Below, in pieces: positions 1 through 12,924 of a stretch of DNA of 64,000 bases. Position 1 is the stretch's first letter. Every line of letters starts with the position of its first letter. The notes beneath the pieces were generated by a model, which saw only the letters and a list, made by a program, of their open reading frames with translations, was not told where the DNA came from and did not search any database. The DNA comes from Rhyacophila brunnea. Lineage: Eukaryota > Arthropoda > Insecta > Trichoptera > Rhyacophilidae. The stretch covers positions 2,542,001 through 2,606,000 of the forward strand of contig JAGYXB010001324.1 of the NCBI GenBank assembly GCA_022495005.1, in the 5' to 3' direction. Made by a program: the position numbers and the translations under genes.

Positions 1-665
1 TATCGGAGTACAAGAAAGCTCTGTAAAAAGCTTTCGATATCCATATTTTTACATCTCGCAAAGTCAGTCAGGCGAAAGTTTTGGTCCTCAAAGGCAAAAA
101 AAGTCTAGCAATGTTGTACGAGTCTGATAAGGCTGCCTCATCCCAAATTATGCTCCATTGATTAGGGATGGCTTTTCCCTAAGGTTACTGAAGCAGAAAC
201 TAAGAATGGCCACGTGCGATGTCTCGATTCATACCGTTTTAAATATTATTATATTAGAAAAATTTCAAAATCTATAAAGAAAATTATTTACAACATATTG
301 TATAGGTGCCTGCCTACATAAATACACAATTTAATATTTTGACGAAAAAATCTGAATACAAACAATTATAATTAATATTTTATCAAAAGGGGGTTCGAGG
401 TATGTTCGATGTGGGGCTCGTCGGGCTGTCGTATATGGGGTTCGATGTGGGTTACCACGTGAGAGTCGTCGGCGTATCGAAGGTCATGGTGTTGAAGATG
501 ATAATGAAGAAGTCGAAAATGGATGCAGGAGCGAGTTTTATTTGCGGGGTAAACCGTCGGTACAATAGTAGTTATGTTACAATAATTATGATAATGTTCC
601 GAGGTCCGAATCTCGGTAGAATGAGCTGATGTTGTGCGAAGCAATATAGAGACCGCGATAGTATC
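1..665. other. No recognisable gene
   Basis: I see no supported gene here. Overlapping open frames near 370-690 occur on both strands in a slightly GC-richer patch. They show no domain, and opposite-strand openness suggests composition rather than coding. Confidence 0.5.
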
Positions 666-669
666 AGCC

Positions 670-870
670 CGAAAACGTATATTCAAGTGACCTTTTCGAT
701 GAAATATTATTCGCTATTAATACAGTTAAAATAATATTCTTTTCATTATAACTTAGTAAATAATTATATTGATCGAGTCAGCGGCTAAATCACATTAGCG
801 TCAATGGACATACGAGTAGTTGGGAATTTATATAATATTATTATTTCGGTCATATAATTTGATACTATGG
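670..870 (+). repeat. Dispersed repeat family E, copy 1
   Basis: About 200 bp here is similar, in the same orientation, to 41690-41885. The two share blocks such as ttttgatgaaatattatt-like text and caatggacatacgagtag, with several small gaps. No terminal repeats or coding capacity are visible, so the class is unknown. Confidence 0.55.
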
Positions 871-3640
871 GAATGGATATTAAAGTAATTTGTCATTGCG
901 ATACAGAATTTAATATTGCTGATCAATCTGCTGACACAGTTAATGAGTTGTTTACTGCCATATATCCTTAGTGAGTTCAGATTTTCTCTAGCAGCTTTCT
1001 CTATTTGTCTCTATCCGTATTATCTGCGTCACAATTCAATTCGCCAAGTATATTGTGCCAGCCTCTTCTGTTATATTATTGGCATGCAATTGTTGATGTG
1101 TGACTGATTAAAATCATATGAGTCAGAGACATGACGTCATAGCTAAAGAGCTACGTGTCCATCCAGCAGACGTCATTTTGTGAATAATTAACAACGAGTC
1201 AGAACGTCTTTCGTGAACACAGTTGGGGAGACTTTTTGCTGTTTATGACTCAAATAACATAATCAATCAGAACGAGATCTGAAATGTAATTTTCTCAATT
1301 GTTACCGTTTCTGATTAAGCTGTAGGGCGCAATATATTGACCAAATAGTTAACGTTTACAATATGTAAAATGTACAAAATATATACATAGTTTACGGTGA
1401 GTTATTGTATCGGATAGATATAGCTGTATAGCATTAAATTTAAATAAATACGCGTTGTTCGTGGAGAAATTTACCTTAAGGCTATACCTTAGCTGAGGCA
1501 TGGTCTAAAAACATCGTGACTAGGCGATGCGCGGATTGTGCAAATGATGCAAGCCGAACTAAATATTATTTGTCATAAAAATTCATCATGCGTCTTTTTT
1601 ATGTTATGTTTATTATTATATTCGTAATAATAATAAGTATATTCATTGACATGTTTTTTTTCAAGTACATGCGGAACGTTTTTTAGTCATCTTTACACGA
1701 TTTAAGAATATATTCCCCCGACGCCATCACAAAAAAAAATTGACGTGCAAACAGGTCGACTATCGCTCTCCGAATGACAACGCGGCCAAAATTTAGTTCC
1801 ACATACAGTTGAAAATTATCTTCCCTTTCACTTATGTATGCTCTTAAAGCACGTACGTAAGTTACAAAACCATTTAGATGCGACTTATGTTTATAGGCAG
1901 TAATGTTTCAATCAATATAATAATATATTATAATGTGATTCAATGTAGGTACTCGTAAGTCAACACATTCCACATTCTTACAGTAATTATGATATACCTA
2001 ATTTCGAAAAACAATTCGAAACAAAAACATTTTTATTTTTTATATGTTTGATTTTACGGACACTATTGTTTATTATAACCAATCATTGAAAATAATGCTG
2101 ATATTATTACCTACATTATTTGCTCCATATTTTGGAAGTACCTAATAATTTACTATCATGGCAATAATTTACCATTGACTTTACTTTCAAAAGCGTAGGT
2201 GTATAAAAGCTTTATAAAGCGTGCTTTTAGTTCAACGAGAGAATAGGCGGGAATTAAAATGTCTTAATACCTACACAGAAGTAACATTTATTCGCTGACG
2301 TGATTCTTTTCTTAATTTCCTTTACACTATCACCACGAGAAAACCAAGTTAGACGAAACTATAATACAAAAGTATATTTATGTAACAGTGGCGAAGACTC
2401 CATACTAGGCGATTATTTAAAGCCTACCTTCTTTAGAAAAATATTTTTTATTTTCATATTGACGTATTTATATAATCACAAATAATAATATTTATATTCA
2501 ATATTCCCAAAGACATCTATCGTAAAATTGTCATAATTTTAGAATCTTTTCCCATATTTCAATAAGCACCATCTATGGCATCTCTCGAAAGCTTAAAAAA
2601 ATAAAACACACCGCGTTTCGCTTCACATAATATAGGATTATTTTGGCGTGAATCGTCGGGTTTTTTTCTCATAATTTCAAAATGTCTGGCATCCCGCATA
2701 CAAATCTACAAGTTGTGTCGTTAGCGCTTACATGGCTATAGCACATTCATTCAAAATGATTAATAAGAAGATAATTTAAAAAATAATTTCTATGGGATTC
2801 AATCCTATAAATATGTATTAATTATTGTTAAAAATATAAAATAATTTATCTCGTGATTTTTATTTATCTATTATATTATTTCACTCATTAGATAATTTAT
2901 ATATATATGATATTGTGCCTACCTAAGTTTATGTTTTAAATATAGAAGTATTTTAAAATGTCTAGTTTTACAGGTTAAATTATAAATTGTTATGGAACAT
3001 ACTATAATATTAGTATACACAACAACGGATATTTTCATAGATGATAAGTAATATATTTTGAGCGTATGTTACGTTTATAAATGTTTAGGAAAACATATAA
3101 GTAATTCAAACCAATTACTTATTTTTATAAAATAATTATAACAAACCAATTAAGCTTTTGAAATTTCATCGATTTAGCGTACCTATTCATCAGTAGTAAT
3201 ATTTGGTTATCTTCTTATTTCCCGTAAATATATCTGACAAGCATGGTTACTCCCACAGCCTACTTCTTTCAAAAAGTCACCCTTCACCACTGCTATGTAA
3301 TATCGTTAACTCCTTGTAATCGTATGTAATTTGGATAGTGTGATGACAATATAGAGAGAGCTAACGAATGGAAACGATGGTTTTCTAAGTTTATTGACTG
3401 ACTACGTAAAATCCACAATTATTAATGTCAGTATATTGTTTAGTACGAAATAAAATTGCAACGCTTCAATGAGATGCAAAAACTCAATTGAAACAAAATG
3501 GATGAGTACCTATAGGTGGGTATTGTTTTATAAATTCTTAAAATCGAGTTTGTTTAGCTCATTCGGTGTAATTTATTGTGTTTACATTTTTCTACTGTAA
3601 TAACTTTTATATAATAATACTGTTAAAATAATATTTCTTT
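871..3640. other. AT-rich non-coding stretch
   Basis: Nothing was recognised beyond AT-rich sequence. A CRE-like palindrome TGACGTCA lies near 1133. A TATA-like stretch at 2202 lacks a convincing initiator. The short open frames show no domain. Confidence 0.5.
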
Positions 3641-3647
3641 GTTTCTA

Positions 3648-3725
3648 AAAGTCATGTTGTGAACATCTTGACTTAATAATTTGAAATGTTCACTACATGT
3701 GAAAATGAATAAAATTTGAATTAAC
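3648..3725 (+). repeat. LINE-like 3' tail, family H
   Basis: This is a short segment containing tgttgtgaac, a weakly conserved block, gaaatgttcac and an A-rich tail with aataaaatttgaatt. Related segments occur at 27505, 37725, 60140 and 62810. Recurrence of the same end with an A-rich terminus suggests 5'-truncated retroposons. The parent element is not visible here. Confidence 0.5.
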
Positions 3726-3784
3726 TTTTTCTTTTATTCAACGAATAAATCACAAGATTTTAAGAGTGTACCATTATAATTATT

Positions 3785-4020
3785 GAACATGGGGGGCGCT
3801 TATGAGCAGGTATTAAAAAGGTCAGGAGCTAAAATTTGACGCAATTAATCATGGCAGTTGTAGCATAGTGGTAATGCACAAGGCGCGATACCCAAAAGAC
3901 GCAGGTTTGATTCCTGCCGCGTGTCTTACTTTTTTCAAAAAAGATTTTTTCTATTGGCTATAATTATTTTCTCATGAGTGTTTTTAGAATGGTGTATGTT
4001 TGAATTTTGAATATAATAAT
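3785..4020 (+). repeat. tRNA-derived SINE, family 1
   Basis: A tRNA-like region carries a box A-like TAGCATAGTGG at 3861-3871 and a box B-like GGTTTGATTCC at 3904-3914, spaced as in a polymerase III promoter. A body containing cttacttttttcaaaaaaga follows. The same layout recurs at 29515-29940 and 45045-45425. This copy is followed by a family B MITE. It is a retroposon, not a working tRNA gene, because the acceptor stem does not pair. Confidence 0.7.
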
Positions 4021-4059
4021 ACCTGAGTATCAAATTAATGCTGATTAATAAAATATTAA

Positions 4060-4525
4060 CAAGATAAAAAGAACTTTTTATATACAACGTTTTTAAATTT
4101 TCTGTTGAATCATATAAACTTGATTTGACTAGCTTAAACTATCAAAAAAAATTGAACTTGATAGAAATAATACTGAAATGTCATTTTGACATTTCATATT
4201 GATTTCCATAGTAACGCACGTATATATTAATAATTTAGTTGCTAGGACTACCCCTTTAGCAACCAATAATAGTTGATTGTATTACGGATTTCTTCCGAAA
4301 CAACTTTTCATACAAAACAGAATTAACTGAAAACGAATTCAATTCTACCTAAAGACGGCTAAGAGAATATTAAGAGAATGCGTTGGCATCGTGTTCTGGT
4401 ATATTCTAAAAGTTTCAAATATCTAGCTAGTCGAGAAGTTAGTTAAAATCGATTGCAAGATTTGTACTGGATAAACAACCACCGGACAAAAATAATAATA
4501 CGACCCAATAAAAACGTTGTAATTA
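4060..4525 (+). mobile_element. MITE family B, copy 1
   Basis: An AT-rich non-coding element bounded by inverted AACGTTTTTAAA-like ends. It contains the shared interior block acgcacgtatatattaata. Other copies are at 6620, 11935, 26473, 27030, 27745, 33580 and 63045. It has no transposase and must be mobilised in trans. The superfamily is not determined because no clean target duplication is visible. Confidence 0.65.
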
Positions 4526-5031
4526 AATAGCAATATGTACACTTCTTCTGCCGTGTCCACGCGAGAGATAATAAAGTACTTATAGTACTTGTATTATAAT
4601 TTCTTTGTTTGTGATTTAATTATTTCTATGACATAGCCAACAGCAGTTGCGCGAATTATATTTAAATCAAACTAACGACACGGTATTAGTGCCGAGAGCT
4701 TAAATAGTTTCCATAATTTCGTGTAATTTTCGCTAAATACCGCCTCATTACAGTGAAATGTGTGGTTTGAAACTAAAACAGGATAAGTACAGTCGTATCC
4801 CAAAAGAGATACCATCACTCACACTAGTTTAAATTGTTAATATAAGTTTAAATTGGTAATAAGTACAATATAAAGATTTAGAAAAAAAAATAAACATCCC
4901 TAGTTAAATCTTATTATGCTTCTGTTTAGAAATAAAGTAGCCCTCATAGATCAATGAAAATAAGGGCTCCGGATTCAATTCCCAGTCAGATCAAAATACA
5001 TTGTGTGTTTTTTGTAACTTTTTTAATGCTA
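4526..5031. other. Non-coding; possible SINE remnant
   Basis: Mostly featureless. A box B-like GGATTCAATTCCCAG occurs near 4972, followed by text ending in tgtgtgttttttg. It may be the 3' part of a tRNA-derived SINE, but no convincing box A precedes it. Confidence 0.3.
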
Positions 5032-5039
5032 GTATTACT

Positions 5040-5600
5040 CAGTGGGTGGAGGTAGGCTGTTAAGATCCATCATAAATAGTGCACACTAAACTTTGACAGT
5101 CATACGTATTTGTTTTCATTGAAATAAGACTAAGTTTTTAAAATTCAATTAAAATCCTGCGAAACTAAGCCCATAATAAATAACAGCCAAAAAATTCTCG
5201 TCTATCTATAAAATATCTAAAATATCTTATGCAATTAAATCATACATAACTTTGAATATTTTATAGATAGAATAATATTTTTTATCTATTAAAATTTGGC
5301 TTAGGCAGGGCTTAATGAATTAAAAAAAATTAACCAACAATATGTGTAATATGTATTCTCAATCCAACAAAAAAAAATAAGTATGAGTGTGCACAATTTT
5401 GTCGTATTGCCCAAAATATACCATAACCATTATGGTTTGGTTTAGAAAAAAATTAATTGATTTTTAAAAACTAACGAATACCTACCATCTGTAAATATTT
5501 ATAGTCTTAGCTCAATAAAAACAAATACGTATGATAAACAAAGTTTAATGTGCACAATTTATTACAGATCTTAGCAGCCTACCTCCACCCTTCGCTATTG
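5040..5600. mobile_element. hAT-type MITE family A, copy 1
   Basis: A 561-bp palindromic element flanked by a perfect 8-bp direct repeat GTATTACT (5032-5039 and 5601-5608). Its ends are inverted, CAGTGGGTGGAGGTAGG against the complement of CCTACCTCCACCCTTCG. The second layer in, TTAAGATCC followed by tagtgcacactaaact, is also inverted. An 8-bp target duplication and CAGTG-type ends are hallmarks of the hAT superfamily. There is no coding capacity. Related copies are at 13454, 19105, 23687, 24847 and 58268. Confidence 0.88.
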
Positions 5601-5608
5601 GTATTACT

Positions 5609-6185
5609 GCACCTCAGTGTTTGGGCCTCGTAGTCTCTGGTAAAGAAAAAGCAACATTTTTTTTATAGTCAGTATCCCGAAAGAAAAAAAACCGCGTCCT
5701 CAGAGTAACTATAAATAAAGACAGTAGCTTTTACTCGGCTAAATGAAGCCGTTTTTTTCTCGCGTATAACGCACAGTAGAACCACAATTATATTTTTATT
5801 AACTTAACTATACAACGTTATACCATCGTGTTGATTCTCAATATGGCTACTAAATTTAAACACAGCATAGATAAACATATTTCATACTAAATTAACTAAA
5901 ATAATTACATCTAACTTTATATTTAACACAAAAAAATAAATTTCAGTAACACGTGCTTGCAGTTTTTGAATGAATGTAATCATTCAAATCAATATTTACC
6001 GGCGACGTTACCAAAAAATATTTAATTCAGCCGTAGAAATTCTATCTCACTCTAACGCATCTAGCAGATATATAAGCGTGCCAAATTCTTTCTCATTCGC
6101 ACTAATGGTTCGTTTTTGTCTTTGGCCGCCTCCGATTTCGCTTGTATTACGAGATATAGAAACTGACTCCTAAACACAAATTGGA
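5609..6185. other. No recognisable feature
   Basis: AT-rich sequence. A 67-codon open frame at 5970-6173 shows no motif and is not supported as a gene. Confidence 0.45.
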
Positions 6186-6285
6186 AAACGAAATATGTAT
6201 TTGCCAAATCAAGGATTCGAACCTGGCAACCAAGACATTAAAAACTAGCGTGTAAGCTGCTCAGTCATCGTAGGCATTCCATTAT
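6186..6285 (-). repeat. tRNA-derived SINE, family 2
   Basis: On the minus strand a box A-like GACTGAGCAGCTTACACGC is followed by GGTTCGAATCC (complement of 6212-6222). A short 3' body containing a caaatttgtgt-like word follows. The same head and 3' word occur at 9685-9790 (plus) and 45690-45848 (minus). The cloverleaf is degenerate, so this is a SINE or tRNA pseudogene rather than a functional tRNA. Confidence 0.55.
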
Positions 6286-6619
6286 CAGTAGGTAATTTTC
6301 AAGTGGTCGACTCTAAAAAATATATCATTCTCTATCCATCAAACAAACCTACTAATTGTGGGACTAAATTTTGAGTCAGGCTTATTTTCAAAAGGCGTCA
6401 ACTCCATTTAATTCAATCATGGCATCGCTCAGGCAGACAACATCTTGCAAAATGCCATACATTATGGAGGTAATCAGAAAGATGACGTCTTTATTATGTT
6501 GCTAGTAAACACAGAGTGTTTAGGAAAGAGGAATGCATAATATTACATCGGATTTTCTCACTTTATCAAAAAGTGGTTTTAACTAAATTTGAAAATTAAC
6601 TCCTGAATTTTAACAAAAA

Positions 6620-6975
6620 ATTATTAGCTCGTATTCTTGTTTATCCAGTGGTTGTTTATCCGGTACAAATCTTGCCATAGATTTTTAACTAACTTCTCGA
6701 CTAGCTAGACATTTGAAACTTTTAGAATATATCAGGACACGATGCCAATGCATTCTTTTAATACTTTTAGCCATCTGTAAGCAGAATTGAATTCATGTTC
6801 AGTTAATTCTGTTTTGTATGGAAAGTTATTTCAGAAAAATCCGTAAAAAGTAAAAGACTTATTATTGGTTGCTAAGAGGGTGGTCCTAGCAACTAAATTA
6901 TTAATATATACGTGCGTTACTATGGAAATCAAAATGAAATATCAAAATGACATTTCAGTATTCTATATCTCGACG
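6620..6975 (-). mobile_element. MITE family B, copy 2 (truncated)
   Basis: Reverse-complement copy of the element at 4060-4525, sharing acgtgcgttactatggaaat and the run ending gttaattctgttttgtatgg. It stops at about 6960, where unrelated sequence (cgacggccccaggaaaaacc) begins. A similar junction sequence is found inverted at 11866-11900, also beside a family B fragment. Confidence 0.6.
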
Positions 6976-7029
6976 GCCCCAGGAAAAACCATGATAAGTC
7001 TAAAATCATAAATGTTCAGGAGAGCGAAA

Positions 7030-9684
7030 AAACTAAAATATTTACGCTATTAAATTCATCATATAAAATGAGTAAGTTTTTTCTTATCTTATTTAAGTAA
7101 ATCAGATAGACCATTTTATGGTCTATATTCCTATCAAAATTTAATGATGATTCATTAATTAACAGGTGAGATAATGTCCAAAAATCGTTTTTATTTGGAA
7201 TAATATTACGCACTTTATATTTTGACTCGATTCAACATGCTTTTGCGCGGACGAAATAGATTACTGACTCCGCATAACACATTCATATTCTGAGATAGAA
7301 ACCTTATTTTACGTCGCATTTTTCTTACTCCATACGATTTTATTAATTACAACTATAGTTATAACGCTCTTTTACGGAAAAATTGACATTGCGCAATATT
7401 TAACTCGAAATAGTACAGCGTGTCTATAAAATCTTAACAAGGGATATAGGGACATATTGATATATATATATTTTTATACGGAGTTTTTATAATTTAAATG
7501 TATTTAAGTATGACTTTTTATGTTTTTTTGCAGATTATTATTGATATTTTTATAAATAATCAGAATATGTAAATTACTAAATAATAAACATTCAGGAAAA
7601 ATGTTTATAATGGAATAATAAAGAAGTTATGAGGAAATTAGTACATAACACTACTTACTACACCATCAATAAAATATCTATTTTTATACCTACTTCGTAA
7701 CAAATTTTTCATTAAAAATATAGAATAGATAGAAAAAAACAATGTAATGTTAATGGTCATGTATATCGCTAGAAAAATTTTAATTTAATTAATATTCAGT
7801 ACGATTATCGAAACCAGAGAGATAATATATTTCATTAAATAAATCATTATAAGTTCGTTAATGGTTTACATAAAGGATATACTGAGTGAATTAAATTAGT
7901 AATTATCACTTTAGAACAGACATAATTATTATTGTTCAATACAAAAATACAAAATTATTAAATAACTAGTGGAATATAATATTATACATAACAATTTGGC
8001 ACAAATGTACCTACCAAAGCATCGAAATGTTGGAAAAAATATATTTAAGTAGGTTTGTTAGTTTCAAAAATTTTAATACTAATAAACCTAAGGAAAGTGT
8101 TATTTATAACCTAATAATTATTATTTAAAGACAGCTGAATTCACTTTCGTTATCAAATGAGATCGCATTATTAAAATTTTCATCAGCAGAAGTTAAATTC
8201 ATATAAAATTTATACTAGGCTTGTATTACATACACATTCAATAATCACGATTAGGTAATTACCTATCTAAAATAACATTGATACAACATTATGTAGTTCT
8301 GCTGTAGCAAGAGTGATAACCTTTTCAGTACCTACCTTCTATTCACTTTTTTCAATTCAATTTTTGCAACATAATATCTTTCTGTAATTGATCTTGTAAA
8401 ATTCTAATGAAAAGCTTATAAATACTGATACAGTGATCATATTAACTTTCGTTTTGTTTTTCTAATGTTTATTGTTGATATGAGTTTAATTATCGATTAG
8501 TAAACATAGTTGAATTATATTTAATTGTCAACATAAATCATGAAACATCAGTATAAGTACGTCTTAATTGAACTCAGTTATGTTAATTAATACGAGGTGT
8601 CATGATTGCAATAATTTATTTGGAAAGATAAAATAAATATGTACCTCCCCAACATTGTAATATTTAGTTTAAAATTTAAATAATCGTGGTACGAATCTGC
8701 ATTTTTCTAAACGGTTGGCTTTTAACTAGTATTTTCTTTAAATGATACATTATATTGTTATCTAATCTAATCAATTACGTAGAGTTTTATTAAATACTTT
8801 CTCAAAAAAACATAGTTTAATATCAATTATCATTCATAGCACTTTATTTAACTTACTATTTTGATCGATCTATATAACTCCGACCGATTTAACTTAGTAA
8901 TTAAAATATAGTAATTACTATTTACGCTAGTTTTCATATTTTAAAACAATCATATTCAATAAATTAATACGAGGTAAGTATATATGAGAGTAGGTACTAG
9001 ATTTTTCAAAACCAATTGATATTTTGTTTGATATTATACCTACCGGGGATACCACAATATGTTAATCCCATCTCATACATATTATTTACCTAGATTCTAG
9101 ACAACAATAAATGATTCATAAACTGACTATTATACACGTTTTTCGGTAAAATTCTATTGAAAATAATAGATAAAATAAATTTTCAAAAAACCCGGCTAAT
9201 CTTTTCTTTTAGGTGACCGACATGTAATAATAATTTATAATCCACAGAGCTCGTTTTCGAGAAACATTCAATGTACAAAGTAATAATAATATATACCCTT
9301 TTATATTATTGCAAACATAAAATTAACACGTCGGACGTATTTAAGTTTTACAATGAGCTTAAGTTGGTCCCAATGTGTACAAATCAATTAGTAAGCCTTT
9401 TGGAAATTCTCACCATTTGAAAGAGTAATAAAAATTTTTTTTTTCACTTTCTTAAGTCATAAATATTATTCCGTAATTAGTAAGAATTTTACTAAGAGAA
9501 TAATAAAATAAACTCTCTTGTATTTGCTAGCTAGATAAGTCCTTCCTTTTAAATAATAAAATATTTTGTAATTTAAACATTAAAATACTGCCTAGTTGTT
9601 ATTATCGATGTACAAGACTAATTTAATCAAAATGTGTCATACTGTACCGAAAATAAAATAATTTTTTGAAGTTAAAACATAATA
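7030..9684. other. AT-rich non-coding stretch
   Basis: I see no supported gene, RNA gene or terminal repeat in about 2.6 kb. The composition is strongly AT-rich with frequent stops in all frames. The short motif atgttcaggagagcg at 7013 recurs at 14617 and, inverted, near 37095. Confidence 0.5.
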
Positions 9685-9790
9685 TTATAGGTATAAGCAT
9701 CGGCCTATAACATCGTGGGTTCCGAGTTTGAATCATGGGTCTGAAAAATAGATACAAATTGTTTTTCAATTTGTGGTCGGAGTCAGAGTA
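9685..9790 (+). repeat. tRNA-derived SINE, family 2
   Basis: A box B-like GAGTTTGAATC at 9724-9734 follows a degenerate tRNA head. It is followed by an inverted pair acaaattg/caatttgt. The same head and body order is seen on the minus strand at 6186-6285 and 45690-45848. Confidence 0.5.
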
Positions 9791-9799
9791 CGTACCTAC

Positions 9800-10850
9800 T
9801 GTACGACAACATTATTTAGGCAACAACAGGAAGTCGCTCTTATCGCGTATAGAATATTTTACAGTGTTGTCATTTTTTGAGAAAACATATCCCGCGAAAT
9901 TAGGTTTTAAGTTTATATCAATTCTATTCTCAGTAAGTTTATAAGTACATTAATTTATAAGTCTAATTATTGTTCAATAAATATCAATAGAATTTTTTTT
10001 TCAAATAATTTCACCTCTTAATTATTACTATTATATTAGGTTAATTAATACAGCGTAATTATTGAATTTGGAAGGAAATGTATCATTGAACCCACATTAA
10101 CTGATAATATTGCTGCAGGTATTTATTAATTAAATAACTAGAACACAAATTATGAGTAAAAAAGTAGAAGTGAAAGATATAACATATTCAATATTATATT
10201 GATGACCCAATCACATGTTTTATAATTTACAAATGATGTCTTTATATCGTATTTTTAGTAAAATTGTTGTAGAAACACATACTGTGAAAATAATTTTCTA
10301 TAAATTAAATTATATCCACCTTACATAAATTTTAAAACAATATGTACCTACTTATCGGTTTAAAAATTAGGAAAATAATTAGAAAAAAATAGGATAATTC
10401 ATTAACTAACTAATGATCATTTATACTTAATTATTATACGTCTAAAAATATTAATAAAATAGATTACGATACACATAAATTTATAATATACAAACATAAT
10501 TTCCAGTATTTGGGGAAATATTTCTAGTATTACAACACTGAATTTTGACATACCTGATATGACAGGAACCCGTAAAATGGGCTTGTTGAAAGTATTGTAT
10601 AAGCTCGCCTTTTAAATACGACTCTTTTTCTTCTTCGCAATAAATCAAAAGTTTACTGATAATAATTCGAATATCATTTCGTATTGTTTTAGACATCTTT
10701 TGAATATAAAAAGCTTCAAATTACGTAAATTGATAGATGCGTCCAATACGAAGTGTCAAAAATGTAATGAAAAATTTGGGGGCGTTCCTAATTTAAAACC
10801 GGAAATTCGATTAGCTGTACGTAGTTCACAGATTTGCCACGTAGCCAAGA
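9800..10850. other. No recognisable feature
   Basis: AT-rich sequence without a convincing gene. Short open frames at 10481-10696 (minus) and 10700 onward (plus) show no known domain. Confidence 0.45.
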
Positions 10851-10854
10851 TGAA

Positions 10855-10950
10855 GTTGCCGGACAATAATAGGTTGATCAAGTGGATGACATCCATTTCT
10901 CGTAAAAACAAAACCTGTTCTCCAATCTGTGGGGGGCCTCATTATAATCG
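10855..10950 (+). repeat. Dispersed repeat family F, copy 1
   Basis: About 90 bp matches, in inverted orientation, 45578-45668. The shared core is gacatccatttctcgtaaaa, followed in both by a block ending in ggcc. An 85-codon open frame (10700-10957) covers it. The presence of a second broken copy suggests a fragment of a mobile element rather than a host exon. Confidence 0.5.
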
Positions 10951-10959
10951 GACATGATC

Positions 10960-11740
10960 GGATATTTTAGGTGGGTACATTTTTAATTGCAAAACAATTT
11001 GTTTTCTAGTGATAGGTAATAATATTTAATTAAAATATGTCGTTTTCTGCTGGGTATTTATTCAAATTAAGTTTATTTATAATTACATAAGTACTTTTTT
11101 TACTCATCTAAATAATTGAAACAGTGAATTATTATAATGATATATCCATATCGTTTTCTATTGGATATTTGTTTAATATCAAATAATATAACAATTTCAA
11201 ACTTAAACATTACCTACAACATTGTTTTTTGGGTATCTAAGTAGAAGAGTAATTAACCGAAAATAATCGAAGAAAGCTTGTGGAGGTCTTTATTTTGCGG
11301 TGGATTGAAATTGGCTGATGAATCAATATAATGAATAATCAATATTTAAACATTATTACTGTGTCCTAGTATAGTAAAAGTACCTACCTATATTAGTACA
11401 AAATAATTCTTTTCTATTTTGTTTGTTTTATATTCAATAATATAATATTTTGATAATAAAACACTAGTACTAGTGACTAGTGAGTAGCTTTTTAACTAAA
11501 ACTGCATTTACCTACTGCAAATTCCAATATTTTCCGAAGATAAACCAATATATTTTTCAAAACTAATGTGATACGTCAATATAAACCATGCCGTATATTA
11601 GGATCTCCGTTAAAGACTGTTATTGCAAGTATAACAACCTTCTTACTCGTAAAATAAAACGCAGTACACTTTTTTTATTGATATATGACTATACTCCTCG
11701 GATATTTATGTGAACACAAATTTGGTCGATGCGATATGTA
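10960..11740. other. No recognisable feature
   Basis: AT-rich sequence with no supported gene or repeat boundary. Confidence 0.45.
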
Positions 11741-11859
11741 GATATAGAGCACCATTGTCGAAAACCTAACTTTGTCAATTTTTATGCTAGAGACCTGAAA
11801 TTTTTACAGGACATGCACAAAAAATATGATATTATAAAAAGCTAATAAAACTTTAAACG

Positions 11860-12030
11860 CTATTTTCAGACTTATCATGGTTTTTCTAGGGCACGTCGAT
11901 CTGTTTGTTTGTTTTTTATTTACTTCATAATATCAAGTACAAGTTTGAGCATATTCACCATAATAATTCAACAGAAAATTTAAAAACGCTGTGCATAAAA
12001 AGTTCTTTTTATTTATCTTGTAATTATTAT
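11860..12030 (-). repeat. MITE family B fragment with shared junction
   Basis: 11935-12030 matches one end of family B on the minus strand (attcaacagaaaatttaaaa followed by the complement of aagataaaaagaac). The adjoining 11866-11900 is an inverted match to about 35 bp at 6965-7000. So two family B remnants border the same unrelated sequence. Confidence 0.45.
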
Positions 12031-12453
12031 ATTACGCTTAAAACATTCATATTATATTATTATTATGATAACATTATTTCATTAGAAATTACACATTATT
12101 TTTTAAATAGTCGCATAAGTTTCTTACTGTCTTTAGTTTGTACTATTATTTTCGGGTACGTTGTTGTTTACCTCTTGTAAGGAGAATGTCTGGTGATGAC
12201 ATGACTGATTTACATCGGGCGTGAGGCCCTCTCATTTTGGATCTGCTAGATTAGCTTACTGAATTTGGCTAAACTGGTATGAGAAATCTAGATATTATGC
12301 TTATATGGGGTTTGAAAGAGTTCCCATTTTATGTGACTGGTAACTTTCAGAGCATGAAGCACATCCAAGAGCGTAAATGCCTTCCCATAGGCCGTCGCGT
12401 AGATTGATGCTTTCCGGTTCCATTATGATTTGTTACGTCTGTGATTTTTTTAT

Positions 12454-12920
12454 TTATTTATAAAAGAGTATTATGGCATTAGCGATTGGCCAATGCGCCA
12501 TAATACATTCTTCATCTTCCACCCTGTCACGTCCCAACATTAGGGCATATGGCAAGTTGGCGCCACTACCCTCGGTCCATCCCCGCCATGTCAGACCTGC
12601 AGCACGTAGGTCGCTCTTGTAGCACCACTGCAGGGTGAGGGATGGCCGGCCACGGCAACGGAATCCTTGAGGATGTGCCACAAGGGTACGAAGTGCCGCA
12701 CTCTTTGGCGGCATCCGGAATACGTGTCCCAGCCACGTAAAGCGTCTATTCGTGATAATTTCAATCAGCGTAGTCTGTTGTGTCTGCTCACGAACTCGGG
12801 TGTTTGTAACGCGGTCGTACCAATCTACCCCTAAGATTTGGCGGAGACATCGATTTTCAAAGCTCAAAAGCCGAGACTCTTGAAGCTTAGTAAGATGCCA
12901 TGTCTCATAGCCTTACAGGA
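12454..12920 (-). pseudogene. LINE reverse transcriptase C-terminal fragment
   Basis: A 137-codon minus-strand open frame has the C-terminal signature of non-LTR reverse transcriptases. FENRCLRQILGVDWYDR is followed by a WLGHVFRMP block, then RCRGRPSL and a degenerate AGLTW block. Upstream on the minus strand (to about 12920) the same protein continues out of frame as a YETWHLTKLQES-like stretch. A related segment lies at 61319-61815 and a shorter one at 20140-20400. It lacks the catalytic YADD region, so it is a 5'-truncated dead copy. Clade assignment (RTE, Nimb or CR1-like) is uncertain. Confidence 0.75.
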
Positions 12921-12924
12921 GCAC

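Noticed and set aside
372..686. 104-codon minus-strand frame overlapping a 75-codon plus-strand frame
   Set aside because: Both strands are open in the same patch, with no domain or start-site support. Best explained by local composition.
2202..2240. TATA-driven promoter
   Set aside because: TATAAAAG is present, but there is no good initiator or downstream element at the right distance and no gene follows.
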